Shown piece by piece: positions 8,583 through 17,273 of a stretch of 64,000 nt of DNA. Below the pieces are notes generated by a model. It was not told the origin of the DNA, searched no databases, and was given only the letters and a program-made list of their open reading frames with translations. This stretch comes from Flavobacterium hydrophilum (lineage in GTDB: Bacteria > Bacteroidota > Bacteroidia > Flavobacteriales > Flavobacteriaceae). The translations under genes were made by a program, and so were the position numbers. Numbering within the stretch: position 1 is the stretch's first letter; each line of letters opens with the position of its first letter. Location of the stretch: the NCBI RefSeq assembly GCF_003202405.1, contig NZ_QJHL01000001.1, positions 682,001-746,000 on the forward strand. Reading direction: 5' to 3'.

Positions 8583-10478
8583 TTAATTTTTTGAAGTATC
8601 GTTAGGCTGAGGCTGCTGTGGTCTGTTTTGTTTCAGAAATGTTTTAAACTTATCCTGCACATCACTCCAGTTGATCAACGGATACACATTATTTTCTTTC
8701 GCCTGCTGATCGAATAGCTGAACCAGTTCTTTTAGTTTTTCAGGGTTCTTTTTAGCCAAATCATTGATTTCATTAAAATCTTTATCAAGGTTGTAAAGCT
8801 CCCAAACTTCTTTTCCTGCGTTATTGACTACGGGCTTGTTTTTAGTATTAAAATCGGTAAACAAGTCTATAAAATCAGGTCGGTAAGCAAATGAAGCTTT
8901 CCATCCGTCTTGATAAATAGCACCTTCTCCAAACAGGAAATAATATTGTGTCTGATGTACAGAAGGAGCATTTACATTATAAATTGCAGACGCCAGACTT
9001 TTCCCCTGAAGAGAATCCTGTTTGATTCCCCTGATCGATTCCGGTATTTTGTTGATTCCGGTCAGTTCTAAAGTTGTTGGCAAAAGATCAATTACATGAC
9101 CGTACTGATTTCGAATTCCTGTATTGCTTTTTATTCCGTTTGGATAGGAAACAATCAGCGGGTTTCGGGTCCCACCTTCGGCATGTGCATCTGCTTTCCA
9201 GAATTTAAACGGTGTGTTTGCTGCCTGAGCCCAGCCCGCAGGATAATTGGTGTAAGCATCTTTGGTTCCGATTTTGTCGAAGTTTTTAGATAGTTCCGCA
9301 ATTTGTTCTGCTTCATTTGTAGCTGTGTTTCCTCCAAATTCATTATTTACAGAACCATTATACGAACCTTCTTTACTGGCACCGTTATCACCAATGACTA
9401 GCAAAATAATAGTATTGTCAAACTGATTGGTCTTTTTCAGATAATCTACAATTCGGCCAATTTCATAATCTGTCTGTTCAAAGAAACCGGCATAACCTTC
9501 AAAGAAACGTGCGTTGATTCTTTTTTCCTCAGCCGAAAGTTTGTCCCATTCTTTTACTCTTTCATTTCGTTTAGGCAGTTTTGCATCTTGCGGAATGATG
9601 CCGAGTTTCTTTTGGTTGGCAAAAACAGTTTCTCTGTACCAGTCCCATCCTTTATCAAATTTCCCTTTGTATTTGTCGATCCATTCTTTATCGACCTGAT
9701 GAGGTGAGTGCGTTGCGCCCGGAGTCAAATACAAAAAGAAAGGTTTTGCAGGAGCAGTTTTTTGCTGATATTGCAGATAGCTGATGGCTTTATCGGCAAG
9801 TTGAGTGTTCAGATGGCGTCCGTCCGGTTTTACGGCTTTGTTGTCTTCTACAAGATCCGGTTTGTATTGATCGGTTGCGCCTCCAAGAAATCCGAAGAAA
9901 TGATCAAATCCTTTTCCTAAAGGCCAACGGTCAAATGGTCCTAGATCAGTAGTTTCTTCATCTGGAGTCAAATGCCATTTCCCTATTGCATAAGTACTGT
10001 AACCGTTTTCTCTGAGTACTTCGGCAGCTGTTCCTTTTGATGATGGGATTTTAGCATCATAACCAGGGAAACCGGCTCTCATAAATTTATGAGGAAAAAG
10101 TCCCATATGTGCGGTATGATGATTACGACCTGTAAGCAAGGCTGCACGGGTAGGAGCACAAACCCCTGTCGTATGAAAGTTGGTAAAACGAAGTCCGTTA
10201 TTAGCCAAATCATCAAAAGTTGGTGTGTTTACCAAGCCTCCAAAGACGCTGGATGCTCCAAACCCAACATCATCAAGCAAGATCCAGATGATATTTGGAG
10301 CACCTTTTGGAGCTTTTACAGGTTCCGGCCAGTATTCTTTAGACTCCGCTAATGTTTTTCCGATTACTCCTTTGTATTTTGGATCTGGCTGAGTTTGTGC
10401 TGAAACAGAATTTAATCCTAATTGGAATACCAATAAAAAAGTAACTTTTATGATGGAAGTGTTCTTTAAATTTTTCAT
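8583..10478 (-). CDS. Large secreted arylsulfatase-type sulfatase (CAPTR)
   Basis: This is a 631-aa sulfatase with signal peptide ending VSAQ near residue 28. Metal-binding Asp69-Asp70 (ILLDDVGFGA) and the formylglycine site CAPTR at Cys107 are present, with KWHLTPDEE and VIGDNGASKEGS further on. It belongs to the same subfamily as the two 638-aa sulfatases upstream (shared KTLAESKEYWPEPVKAP and PAGWAQAANTPFK-type segments), so the three probably arose by duplication. Its size and CxPTR signature resemble Pseudomonas-type arylsulfatases rather than typical polysaccharide sulfatases; that comparison is from memory. It follows DUF1214 after 141 bp and is tightly coupled to the small-gene cassette. 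Confidence 0.93.
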   Translation of the reverse strand: MKNLKNTSIIKVTFLLVFQLGLNSVSAQTQPDPKYKGVIGKTLAESKEYWPEPVKAPKGAPNIIWILLDDVGFGASSVFGGLVNTPTFDDLANNGLRFTNFHTTGVCAPTRAALLTGRNHHTAHMGLFPHKFMRAGFPGYDAKIPSSKGTAAEVLRENGYSTYAIGKWHLTPDEETTDLGPFDRWPLGKGFDHFFGFLGGATDQYKPDLVEDNKAVKPDGRHLNTQLADKAISYLQYQQKTAPAKPFFLYLTPGATHSPHQVDKEWIDKYKGKFDKGWDWYRETVFANQKKLGIIPQDAKLPKRNERVKEWDKLSAEEKRINARFFEGYAGFFEQTDYEIGRIVDYLKKTNQFDNTIILLVIGDNGASKEGSYNGSVNNEFGGNTATNEAEQIAELSKNFDKIGTKDAYTNYPAGWAQAANTPFKFWKADAHAEGGTRNPLIVSYPNGIKSNTGIRNQYGHVIDLLPTTLELTGINKIPESIRGIKQDSLQGKSLASAIYNVNAPSVHQTQYYFLFGEGAIYQDGWKASFAYRPDFIDLFTDFNTKNKPVVNNAGKEVWELYNLDKDFNEINDLAKKNPEKLKELVQLFDQQAKENNVYPLINWSDVQDKFKTFLKQNRPQQPQPNDTSKN

Positions 10479-10619
10479 TTTATATATTTTTAAATAGTAT
10501 AACCTGAATTCGTTAATACCTTTCAGGATTAAAGTTCTTGTTTTAATATTTATTTCTTTAGTTATATGGGTTTAGTAGAATTTTGATATCCAAAATTTTA
10601 AGGTTTTATTACTAATTGA

Positions 10620-11213
10620 TTATTTTACTTTTTCAATGCCAGGAAGTGTGAGAACAGTTAAATTCTCACGAAGTTTATCAGATGGCAAATACAAACGAAT
10701 AATTAAACTTGTTTTTTTAACATTGCTGATCGGCAGCCAGTTTTCGGTTTTTTCTGTGCCGGATAAATTGATTTTATACGAAGTGCTGTCAGCCTGATAT
10801 TTCACATCTTCGAGATTGTAACTGTATTTGTTGATTGGATTTTTAATTAGAAAACCATTTTCATCGTAAGCCGTAATGCTCCAGTACTTTACGTCTAATT
10901 TTTTACCGGTAATTACATAGTCAGCTTTAGGATCTAATTCATTTCCTTCGCTGTCTGTACTGGTGCTTAAATAGATTACTTCTTTTTTGGTTAGCGCATA
11001 AGGTCCGTAAACGGCAACCTGTGCTATGGTTAACAAATCGGCTGTATTCAGGTCTTTGTCTTTATCCACTGTTTTCCAGTTTCCAATCGTGCGTTGTGAA
11101 TCGCTTTTTCCTGATGCAATATTGTAAATTCCGATTCCGCTTCCTAAAACGATAGCCAGAAGGATCAATCCCAATCCAATTGCTATTTTCTTTACTTTTT
11201 GATTTAAAGCCAT
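10620..11213 (-). CDS. DUF1214 membrane-anchored protein
   Basis: This 197-aa protein has one N-terminal membrane helix (about residues 9-31) and an exported domain ending in RLYLPSDKLRENLTVLTLPGIEKVK. The pattern YWSITAYDENGFLI and the closing segment fit the DUF1214 family. Elsewhere DUF1254 and DUF1214 are often joined in one polypeptide; here they are separate adjacent genes 25 nt apart, each with its own membrane anchor. No enzymatic function is established for the family. The position between sulfatase genes suggests an accessory role in handling sulfate esters. Confidence 0.8.
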   Translation of the reverse strand: MALNQKVKKIAIGLGLILLAIVLGSGIGIYNIASGKSDSQRTIGNWKTVDKDKDLNTADLLTIAQVAVYGPYALTKKEVIYLSTSTDSEGNELDPKADYVITGKKLDVKYWSITAYDENGFLIKNPINKYSYNLEDVKYQADSTSYKINLSGTEKTENWLPISNVKKTSLIIRLYLPSDKLRENLTVLTLPGIEKVK

Positions 11214-11238
11214 GTTGATTTGATTTTAAGTTGAACAA

Positions 11239-11790
11239 TTATTTCACTAATTTTTCTACAGTCACACCATGCTGCAATTCGGATAGTTTTTGAACCGGAT
11301 ACGCTTTTGAAACCAAATAACGAAACAGAATTAATCCTTTTGTAGTTGGACTGTAAATGATTTTTTCCTTTGGAATATTTTTCAGTGCTTCTGATGTACT
11401 TCCTTCGGGAGCTAAATAATATTCGAATTTTGCTTTTACTTTTTCTTCGTTTTCAACAAAATAATTCGTCGTGTTTTCCTGATAAGCAGAAATCGACCAG
11501 TAAGTAGAATCCGGAACAATACCCGAAATTTTCAAAACATTCTCTTTCAAATCATAATTAATTGTAGAATACAAAAAATCAGGATTCGGTAACGGAATTA
11601 CCCTGCTGTTTTCGGCGTTGGGCTGATTTCCGAAACGGGGAGTGTTTACATAATCTGCACTTTTTGAGGCAAACTTGTTTTGTACATAATAAGGAGTGAC
11701 CCAAATCGTCAAATAGTAAAAACTTACTGCAATTACTACAAGAACAAGGGCAAAAATCCCTTTTTTGATAATTGGTTTTGTTGCTGCCAT
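11239..11790 (-). CDS. DUF1254 membrane-anchored protein
   Basis: This 183-aa protein has a membrane segment at about residues 10-31 and then an exported domain with PLPNPDFLYSTINYDL and YWSISAYQENT, features of DUF1254. It pairs with the DUF1214 gene that follows 25 nt later. It is preceded by a 66-bp gap with an 11-bp-stem hairpin (11807-11850). The split form of this domain pair may keep two subunits of one complex at the membrane. The function is unknown. Confidence 0.78.
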   Translation of the reverse strand: MAATKPIIKKGIFALVLVVIAVSFYYLTIWVTPYYVQNKFASKSADYVNTPRFGNQPNAENSRVIPLPNPDFLYSTINYDLKENVLKISGIVPDSTYWSISAYQENTTNYFVENEEKVKAKFEYYLAPEGSTSEALKNIPKEKIIYSPTTKGLILFRYLVSKAYPVQKLSELQHGVTVEKLVK

Positions 11791-11806
11791 AATTTACTTT
11801 TTTAAA

Positions 11807-11850
11807 TCAGAGCTATTAAACACTCTTTTTAGAATGCTCAATAGCTCTGA
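11807..11850 (-). other. Intra-operon hairpin between sulfatase and DUF1254 genes
   Basis: Eleven-base arms TCAGAGCTATT and AATAGCTCTGA pair across a 22-nt loop. No T tract follows in the minus direction, so it is more likely a processing or stability element than a terminator. Confidence 0.5.
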
Positions 11851-11856
11851 ATAGTT

Positions 11857-13773
11857 TTAATTTTTTTTATGAATACGTTGTTTCAAAGCGTCTATCCAGT
11901 CAATAAATGGATAGACATTGTTTATCTTCGCCTGATTATCAAATTCAGCCTGAAGTTCTTTTAGTTTTTCCGGATTCTTTTTAGCCAGATCTACTCTTTC
12001 GTTAAAGTCAGTATTTAGATTGTATAATTCCCAAACATCATTTTCATACGTACTCGGACCTGTACTTTTAGCCAAAGCGCCATTATCAATAACATCAATG
12101 AAATCCGGATGATGTGCAGCTCCTGCTTTCCAGCCGTCTTTATAAATGGCTCTTGATCCAAAAATATAGTAGTACTGAACGGTATGTCTTGAAGGCGCTT
12201 TTGCATCAGCATAAGAATAAGCCAATGAAGTTCCCTGAATCGGGTCCTGAGCAATTCCTTTGATGGTTTCAGGTGCTTTGATTCCGATAGTTTCCAGTGT
12301 CGTAGGCAAAATGTCATTCACATGACCGTATTGATTACGAATTCCCGGAGTTTTAATTCCTTTTGGATAGTACACAATCAGCGGATTACGTGTTCCGCCT
12401 TCAGAATGTGCGTCTTGTTTTAAGTTTTTGAAAGGTGTGTTTGAGGCCAAAGCCCATCCGTAAGGGTAGTTTCCTTCAATAGCGTCCGGGGTTCCCAAAA
12501 TATCAACTTTAGAAAGGTTTTGTTTCAGGTCATCTGACTTGGTACCTCCAAAAAGTTTTGACGTCAAAGGCTGATCGATAGTTCCAAAAGCAGTTCCTTC
12601 TTTACTGGCTCCGTTATCTCCCAAAACAATATAGAAAATTGTATTGTCTAACTGATTGATTGATTTTAGATGATTTACTATTCGGCCTACTTCATAATCA
12701 GTATACTCGAGATATCCGGCATAAATTTCCATGAATTTGGCATATAATTTCTTTTCTTCCGGAGTTAGTGCATTCCACGCTTTTACATACGAATCGCGCG
12801 TAGGCAATTTAGCATCAGAAGGAATCAGTCCTAATTTTTTCTGGTTTGCCAGTACTTTATCACGGTACACATCCCAGCCTTCATCAAATTTTCCTTTGTA
12901 CTTATCGCTCCATTCTTTGGCTACCTGATGCGGTGAATGCGTTGCTCCCGGTGCGTAATACAGGAAGAAAGGTTTGTTTGGCGCCGCATTTTTCTGACGG
13001 TCTATGTATGTAATCGCTTTATCGGTAATCAGTTCGCTTAAATGTTTTCCTTTTAAGTCGGCTGTAAATTCGTTTTTAGATTTATCTTTTCCGGAATTAT
13101 TCAGTCTTGTATTTCCGTTTAACCAGGTTTGATCTTCTACTAAATCCGGATTATACTGATCCGTTTCAGAACCTAAGAATCCGTAAAAATGGTCGAATCC
13201 TTTTCCGGTAGGCCATCTGTCAAAAGGTCCGGCATCTGTTGCATCTTCATCCGGAGTAACGCCATATTTTCCAACCGCAAAAGTATTGTATCCGTTGTCA
13301 CGTAAAATTTCGGCAATTGTTCCTGCAGATGACGGAATTCTTCCATCCCAACCCGGAAAACCGGCAGACATAGCTGTATGCGAAAATCCCCCAACGTGTA
13401 CCGCATGTGCATTACGGCCAGTTAATAATGCTGCACGGGTAGGGGCGCAAATAGCTGTCGTATGAAAGTTGGTGTAACGCAAACCGTCATTGGCCAGTTT
13501 TTCGAAAGTGGGTGTATTGATCAAACCTCCAAAAGCACTTGTGGCTCCAAATCCAACATCATCTAATAGAATCCAGACCACATTGGGAGCACCTTCAGGC
13601 GCTTTTACAGGTTCCGGCCAGTATTCTTTTGATTCTGCTAAGGTTTTGCCCACAACTCCTTTGTAATTAGGATCAGGTTTTGATTGCCCGATGCTGAATT
13701 GGGTAACGAGCAGCGTTGTAATCAAAAGTGAATTTTGTGAATTTATAATGCTGTTATATTTAAAATTTTTCAT
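11857..13773 (-). CDS. Large secreted arylsulfatase-type sulfatase (CAPTR), second of a tandem pair
   Basis: This 638-aa sulfatase has a signal peptide ending SIGQ near residue 30. Asp71-Asp72 (ILLDDVGFGAT) and CAPTR at Cys109 are intact, and GDNGASKEG, which supplies metal ligands, is present. It is closely similar along its length to the 13838-15754 product and somewhat less to the 8583-10478 product. A distinct insertion around residues 215-235 (LNGNTRLNNSGKDKSKNEF) is not in the sister proteins and could alter substrate choice. It lies 64 bp after its sister gene, with a hairpin in the gap. Confidence 0.93.
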   Translation of the reverse strand: MKNFKYNSIINSQNSLLITTLLVTQFSIGQSKPDPNYKGVVGKTLAESKEYWPEPVKAPEGAPNVVWILLDDVGFGATSAFGGLINTPTFEKLANDGLRYTNFHTTAICAPTRAALLTGRNAHAVHVGGFSHTAMSAGFPGWDGRIPSSAGTIAEILRDNGYNTFAVGKYGVTPDEDATDAGPFDRWPTGKGFDHFYGFLGSETDQYNPDLVEDQTWLNGNTRLNNSGKDKSKNEFTADLKGKHLSELITDKAITYIDRQKNAAPNKPFFLYYAPGATHSPHQVAKEWSDKYKGKFDEGWDVYRDKVLANQKKLGLIPSDAKLPTRDSYVKAWNALTPEEKKLYAKFMEIYAGYLEYTDYEVGRIVNHLKSINQLDNTIFYIVLGDNGASKEGTAFGTIDQPLTSKLFGGTKSDDLKQNLSKVDILGTPDAIEGNYPYGWALASNTPFKNLKQDAHSEGGTRNPLIVYYPKGIKTPGIRNQYGHVNDILPTTLETIGIKAPETIKGIAQDPIQGTSLAYSYADAKAPSRHTVQYYYIFGSRAIYKDGWKAGAAHHPDFIDVIDNGALAKSTGPSTYENDVWELYNLNTDFNERVDLAKKNPEKLKELQAEFDNQAKINNVYPFIDWIDALKQRIHKKN

Positions 13774-13789
13774 TGTTTATTCATTGATA

Positions 13790-13826
13790 AATTCAGGTCT
13801 TTTAATTGCTTTCAAAGACCTGAATT
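13790..13826 (-). other. Intra-operon hairpin between the tandem sulfatases
   Basis: Perfect 13-base arms AATTCAGGTCTTT and AAAGACCTGAATT flank an 11-nt loop. No T tract follows in the minus direction. It fits an mRNA processing or stabilising structure between two co-transcribed genes. Confidence 0.55.
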
Positions 13827-13837
13827 TTGTGTATTTA

Positions 13838-15754
13838 TTAGTTATTGCTTCCTCCTTTGGTTGCTTCTTTTATCAGTTCCTGAAGATTTTTACCTTTATC
13901 CGGACCATTATTATGGATTTTTCTGCCCAATACATCCTGCCAGTCAATCAACGGATAAACATTGTTTTCTTTGGCCTGCTCATCAAACAGTTTTTTAAGT
14001 TCGACAAGTTTTTCAGGATATTTTTTAGCCAGATTATTACGTTCGTTAAAATCTTCATTCAGGTTGTATAATTCCCAAACATCATTATCAAAGCTGCTTT
14101 CAGTTGGTGTTCCGTTTTTACCCGCAGACTTCAACAAAGTAAAAGGATCCGGATGTGCAGCAGCAGCTTTCCAGCCATCTTTATAAATCGCTCTGTTTCC
14201 AAAAATGTAGTAGTATTGTACTTTGTGAAGCGATTCAGCTTTTGCATCATTTAAAGAAGTGTACAAAGAAGACCCCTGAATAACATCCTGTTTGATTCCC
14301 TTGATGTATTCCGGAGCTTTGATTCCGGCAATATCTAAAGTGGTAGGAAGAATATCGTTTACATGGCTGTATTGATTTCTGATTCCGCCTTTATCTTTAA
14401 TTCCTTTTGGATAATGAATAATTAATGGATTACGTGTTCCACCTTCTGACTGGGCATCCTGTTTCCAGTTTTTGAAAGGAGCATTGGACGCCTGAGCCCA
14501 GCCTAAAGGATAATTGGTATTAAGTCCCTGAGGGGTTCCGATTTCTCCAATATTAGCTAAATTATCCTGAAGGTTTTTTTCATCAGAAACGCCCTGAGCA
14601 AAAAGATTTTGGTTAATTGTACCTACCAGACTACCTTCTTTACTGGCTCCGTTATCACCAATGGCAACAAAAATTACCGTATTGTCAAACTGATTGGTTT
14701 CTTTTAAATAATTGACAACCCTTCCGATTTCCGCATCGGTATAAGTCAAGAATCCGGCATATACTTCCATGAATCTTGCATACACTTTCTTTTGGTCCGG
14801 AGATAATTTTTTCCATTCTCCAATCAGCGGATTGCGTTCCGGCAATACAGCATTTGCAGGAATTACACCCAGTTTCTTTTGGTTAGCCAATACTTTTTCA
14901 CGATACACATCCCAGCCTTCATCAAATTTGCCTTTGTATTTATCGCTCCATTCTGTAGTCACCTGATGCGGTGCATGAGCTGCTCCCGGTGCATAATATA
15001 AAAAGAATGGTTTTCCGGGTGCTGCTTTTTGTTGTTTTTGAATGTAACTGATGGCTTTATCCGTAATCAGTTCGTTCAAATGGCGTCCGTCAGGTTTTAT
15101 ATGTACCTGATCTTCTACTAAATCAGGATTGTACTGATCGGTTTGCGAACCTAAGAAACCGTAAAAATGGTCAAAGCCTTTTCCGGTTGGCCATCTGTCA
15201 AAAGGGCCTGCATCTGTAGCATCTTCATCAGGAGTTACACCGTATTTACCAACTGCAAAAGTGTTGTAGCCGTTCTCGCGTAAAATTTCTGCAATTGTTC
15301 CTTTATCAGATGGAATTCTTCCATCCCATCCTGGGAAACCTGCTGATAAAATAGTGTGAGAGAAACCGCTAACGTGAACTCTTCCTGAATTTCTTCCGGT
15401 TAATAAAGCGGCACGGGTAGGAGCGCAAATTGCTGTTGTATGAAAATTGGTATATCGCAAACCATTATTTGCCAAAGCATCAAAAGTTGGTGTTTCGATT
15501 AGTCCGCCAAAAGCAGTCGAAGCTCCAAATCCTACATCATCCAGCAAAATCCAGATAACATTTGGTGCTCCTGCAGGGGCTTTTACAGGCTCTGGCCAGT
15601 ATTCTTTTGATTCTGCTAATGTTTTACCGACAGTTCCTTTAAAATCGGCATTTGGCTGATTTTGAGCAGAACCCAATTGAGCAACAAGCAATGCAGTAAT
15701 CAAAAGCCCTTTCTGTGGGCTTTTGACTGTAAAGTTATTTTTAAAGTTTTTCAT
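13838..15754 (-). CDS. Large secreted arylsulfatase-type sulfatase (CAPTR), first of a tandem pair
   Basis: This 638-aa sulfatase has a signal peptide ending GSAQ near residue 31. The metal-binding LLDDVGFGAS segment and CAPTR at Cys110 are present, as is IGDNGASKEGS. It is the first sulfatase after the SusC/SusD pair (27 nt after susD), the position often held by the enzyme most closely tied to the receptor's ligand. Compared with its neighbour it has a longer C-terminal tail (LGRKIHNNGPDKGKNLQELI). It would need formylglycine modification before export. Confidence 0.93.
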   Translation of the reverse strand: MKNFKNNFTVKSPQKGLLITALLVAQLGSAQNQPNADFKGTVGKTLAESKEYWPEPVKAPAGAPNVIWILLDDVGFGASTAFGGLIETPTFDALANNGLRYTNFHTTAICAPTRAALLTGRNSGRVHVSGFSHTILSAGFPGWDGRIPSDKGTIAEILRENGYNTFAVGKYGVTPDEDATDAGPFDRWPTGKGFDHFYGFLGSQTDQYNPDLVEDQVHIKPDGRHLNELITDKAISYIQKQQKAAPGKPFFLYYAPGAAHAPHQVTTEWSDKYKGKFDEGWDVYREKVLANQKKLGVIPANAVLPERNPLIGEWKKLSPDQKKVYARFMEVYAGFLTYTDAEIGRVVNYLKETNQFDNTVIFVAIGDNGASKEGSLVGTINQNLFAQGVSDEKNLQDNLANIGEIGTPQGLNTNYPLGWAQASNAPFKNWKQDAQSEGGTRNPLIIHYPKGIKDKGGIRNQYSHVNDILPTTLDIAGIKAPEYIKGIKQDVIQGSSLYTSLNDAKAESLHKVQYYYIFGNRAIYKDGWKAAAAHPDPFTLLKSAGKNGTPTESSFDNDVWELYNLNEDFNERNNLAKKYPEKLVELKKLFDEQAKENNVYPLIDWQDVLGRKIHNNGPDKGKNLQELIKEATKGGSNN

Positions 15755-15781
15755 GGTTTATAATTTTTTATGGTTGGTTTT

Positions 15782-17254
15782 TTAATATCCAAGGTTTTGT
15801 GGTAATCCGTCCGGATTTTGGTCTCTTTCGCTTTGTGGAATCGGGTATAAATTATTCCTTTCTGAAACGGCTGATTTTCCGGGAACTTTTTTTACTTCAG
15901 AAACTAATCTTCCCCAGCGAACCAGATCAAACCATCGCTGTCCTTCCTGAGCAAATTCTTTTGTACGCTGTTCGAAAATGGCTTCTTTAAATTGTTCTTT
16001 TGTCAATCCGGCCAAATCTACAGTTGCATCCGGGGTATCAATTGGTTTTCCGTAAGCTCTTCGGATCACTTTATTGATGGCTTCGTAAGCTTCTGCTGTT
16101 GGTGCGTTTTCCTGTTCGTTTATAGCTTCTGCTAATGTTACCAAAATATCAGCATAACGAATGATCGGAAAGTTGATAGCCACATTCGCGCCATTAGATA
16201 AAGCGGTAACATCCAGGTATTTTCTAAAAATAGGTTTCGGGAAAGTGTATAATAACCCTGTTGCAGGATTTAGCAATTGCTTGGCATAAGTTGCATCCCT
16301 GCGTGTGTCGCCCGGAGCGTAGATGTCATAAAACAAACTTACATCTGAGATAATATCTGCTGGTTCTACAGGCGCAAAACCTGCAAAAGAAGTTCTCATA
16401 AAAGTACTTCCGCTGCTTCCGTTTCCAGCCTGATTGGGTTCAAACTGAACAGAAAATATATGTTCTTTACCGTTTTTAGTAGTCTTATTAAAAATATCCG
16501 AAAAGTTCGTAAAAAGGCCATATCCGAAACCTCCGTTGATTACTTCTTTGGCTTTTAAGATTGCATTTGGCCAGTCTTTTCTTGTCAGATATACTTTTGC
16601 TAAAATCGCCTTTGCTGCTCCTGATGTGGCACGCCCCGCATTGTTAGCCGGGTATGTTGCTGGAAGCGCTTCGGCATCTGTCAAATCTTTAATAATTTGA
16701 GTATATACTTCATCTACAGTGGCTCTGCTCTGTTTTAAATCTTCAATAGCCAAAGATGTCGGTTCATGTAAAACTAACGGAACGCCTCCCCACAAACGAA
16801 CAGCCTGAAAATAAAGCAACGCTCTTATAAACTTGGCTTCGTTTATCAATCTTGTTTTCAAAGTTTCTGTTCCCTGTACTTTCGGGATATTGTCAATCGC
16901 TACATTGGCTCTGTTGATACCGCTGTAAATTTGTCTCCAGGCTACCTGAACCCTGTCTGTATTGGCATCATAAGATAAAGCACTAATGGCACGTACATTT
17001 TGGTTAATGGCTGATGCTCCTGCTGCTGCATAATCAGTTCCCATATCGGTCAGGAAGTAAAGGTTTCTCCCAAAGAGACTTTGCTCTGTTCCGTCATAAC
17101 TTAAGGAAGCATATACGGCGGTCACACTCGCAATGGCATCATCATCAGTATTGTAAAAATTCTCTTTGGTAACAAATGATGTTGGTGCAACATCTAAATC
17201 TGTGCACGAAACCAACAGACTTGCACTAATCATGAGTAGGAATATTTTTTTCAT
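15782..17254 (-). CDS. SusD/RagB-family surface lipoprotein
   Basis: The 490-aa product begins with a lipoprotein signal MKKIFLLMISASLLVSC, with the lipidated Cys at residue 17. The SusD fold is shown by the TPR-like region (INRANVAIDNIPKV, NEAKFIRALLYFQAVRLWGGVPLV) and the C-terminal signature ERTKEFAQEGQRWFDLVRWGRL. SusD proteins lid the SusC pore and bind ligand at the cell surface. The gene follows susC by 19 nt. With only sulfatases and an alkylsulfatase downstream, the ligand may be a sulfated aryl or alkyl compound or a sulfated glycan; this is inference. Confidence 0.95.
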   Translation of the reverse strand: MKKIFLLMISASLLVSCTDLDVAPTSFVTKENFYNTDDDAIASVTAVYASLSYDGTEQSLFGRNLYFLTDMGTDYAAAGASAINQNVRAISALSYDANTDRVQVAWRQIYSGINRANVAIDNIPKVQGTETLKTRLINEAKFIRALLYFQAVRLWGGVPLVLHEPTSLAIEDLKQSRATVDEVYTQIIKDLTDAEALPATYPANNAGRATSGAAKAILAKVYLTRKDWPNAILKAKEVINGGFGYGLFTNFSDIFNKTTKNGKEHIFSVQFEPNQAGNGSSGSTFMRTSFAGFAPVEPADIISDVSLFYDIYAPGDTRRDATYAKQLLNPATGLLYTFPKPIFRKYLDVTALSNGANVAINFPIIRYADILVTLAEAINEQENAPTAEAYEAINKVIRRAYGKPIDTPDATVDLAGLTKEQFKEAIFEQRTKEFAQEGQRWFDLVRWGRLVSEVKKVPGKSAVSERNNLYPIPQSERDQNPDGLPQNLGY

Positions 17255-17273
17255 CTTAAATAGTATTTTTTAA

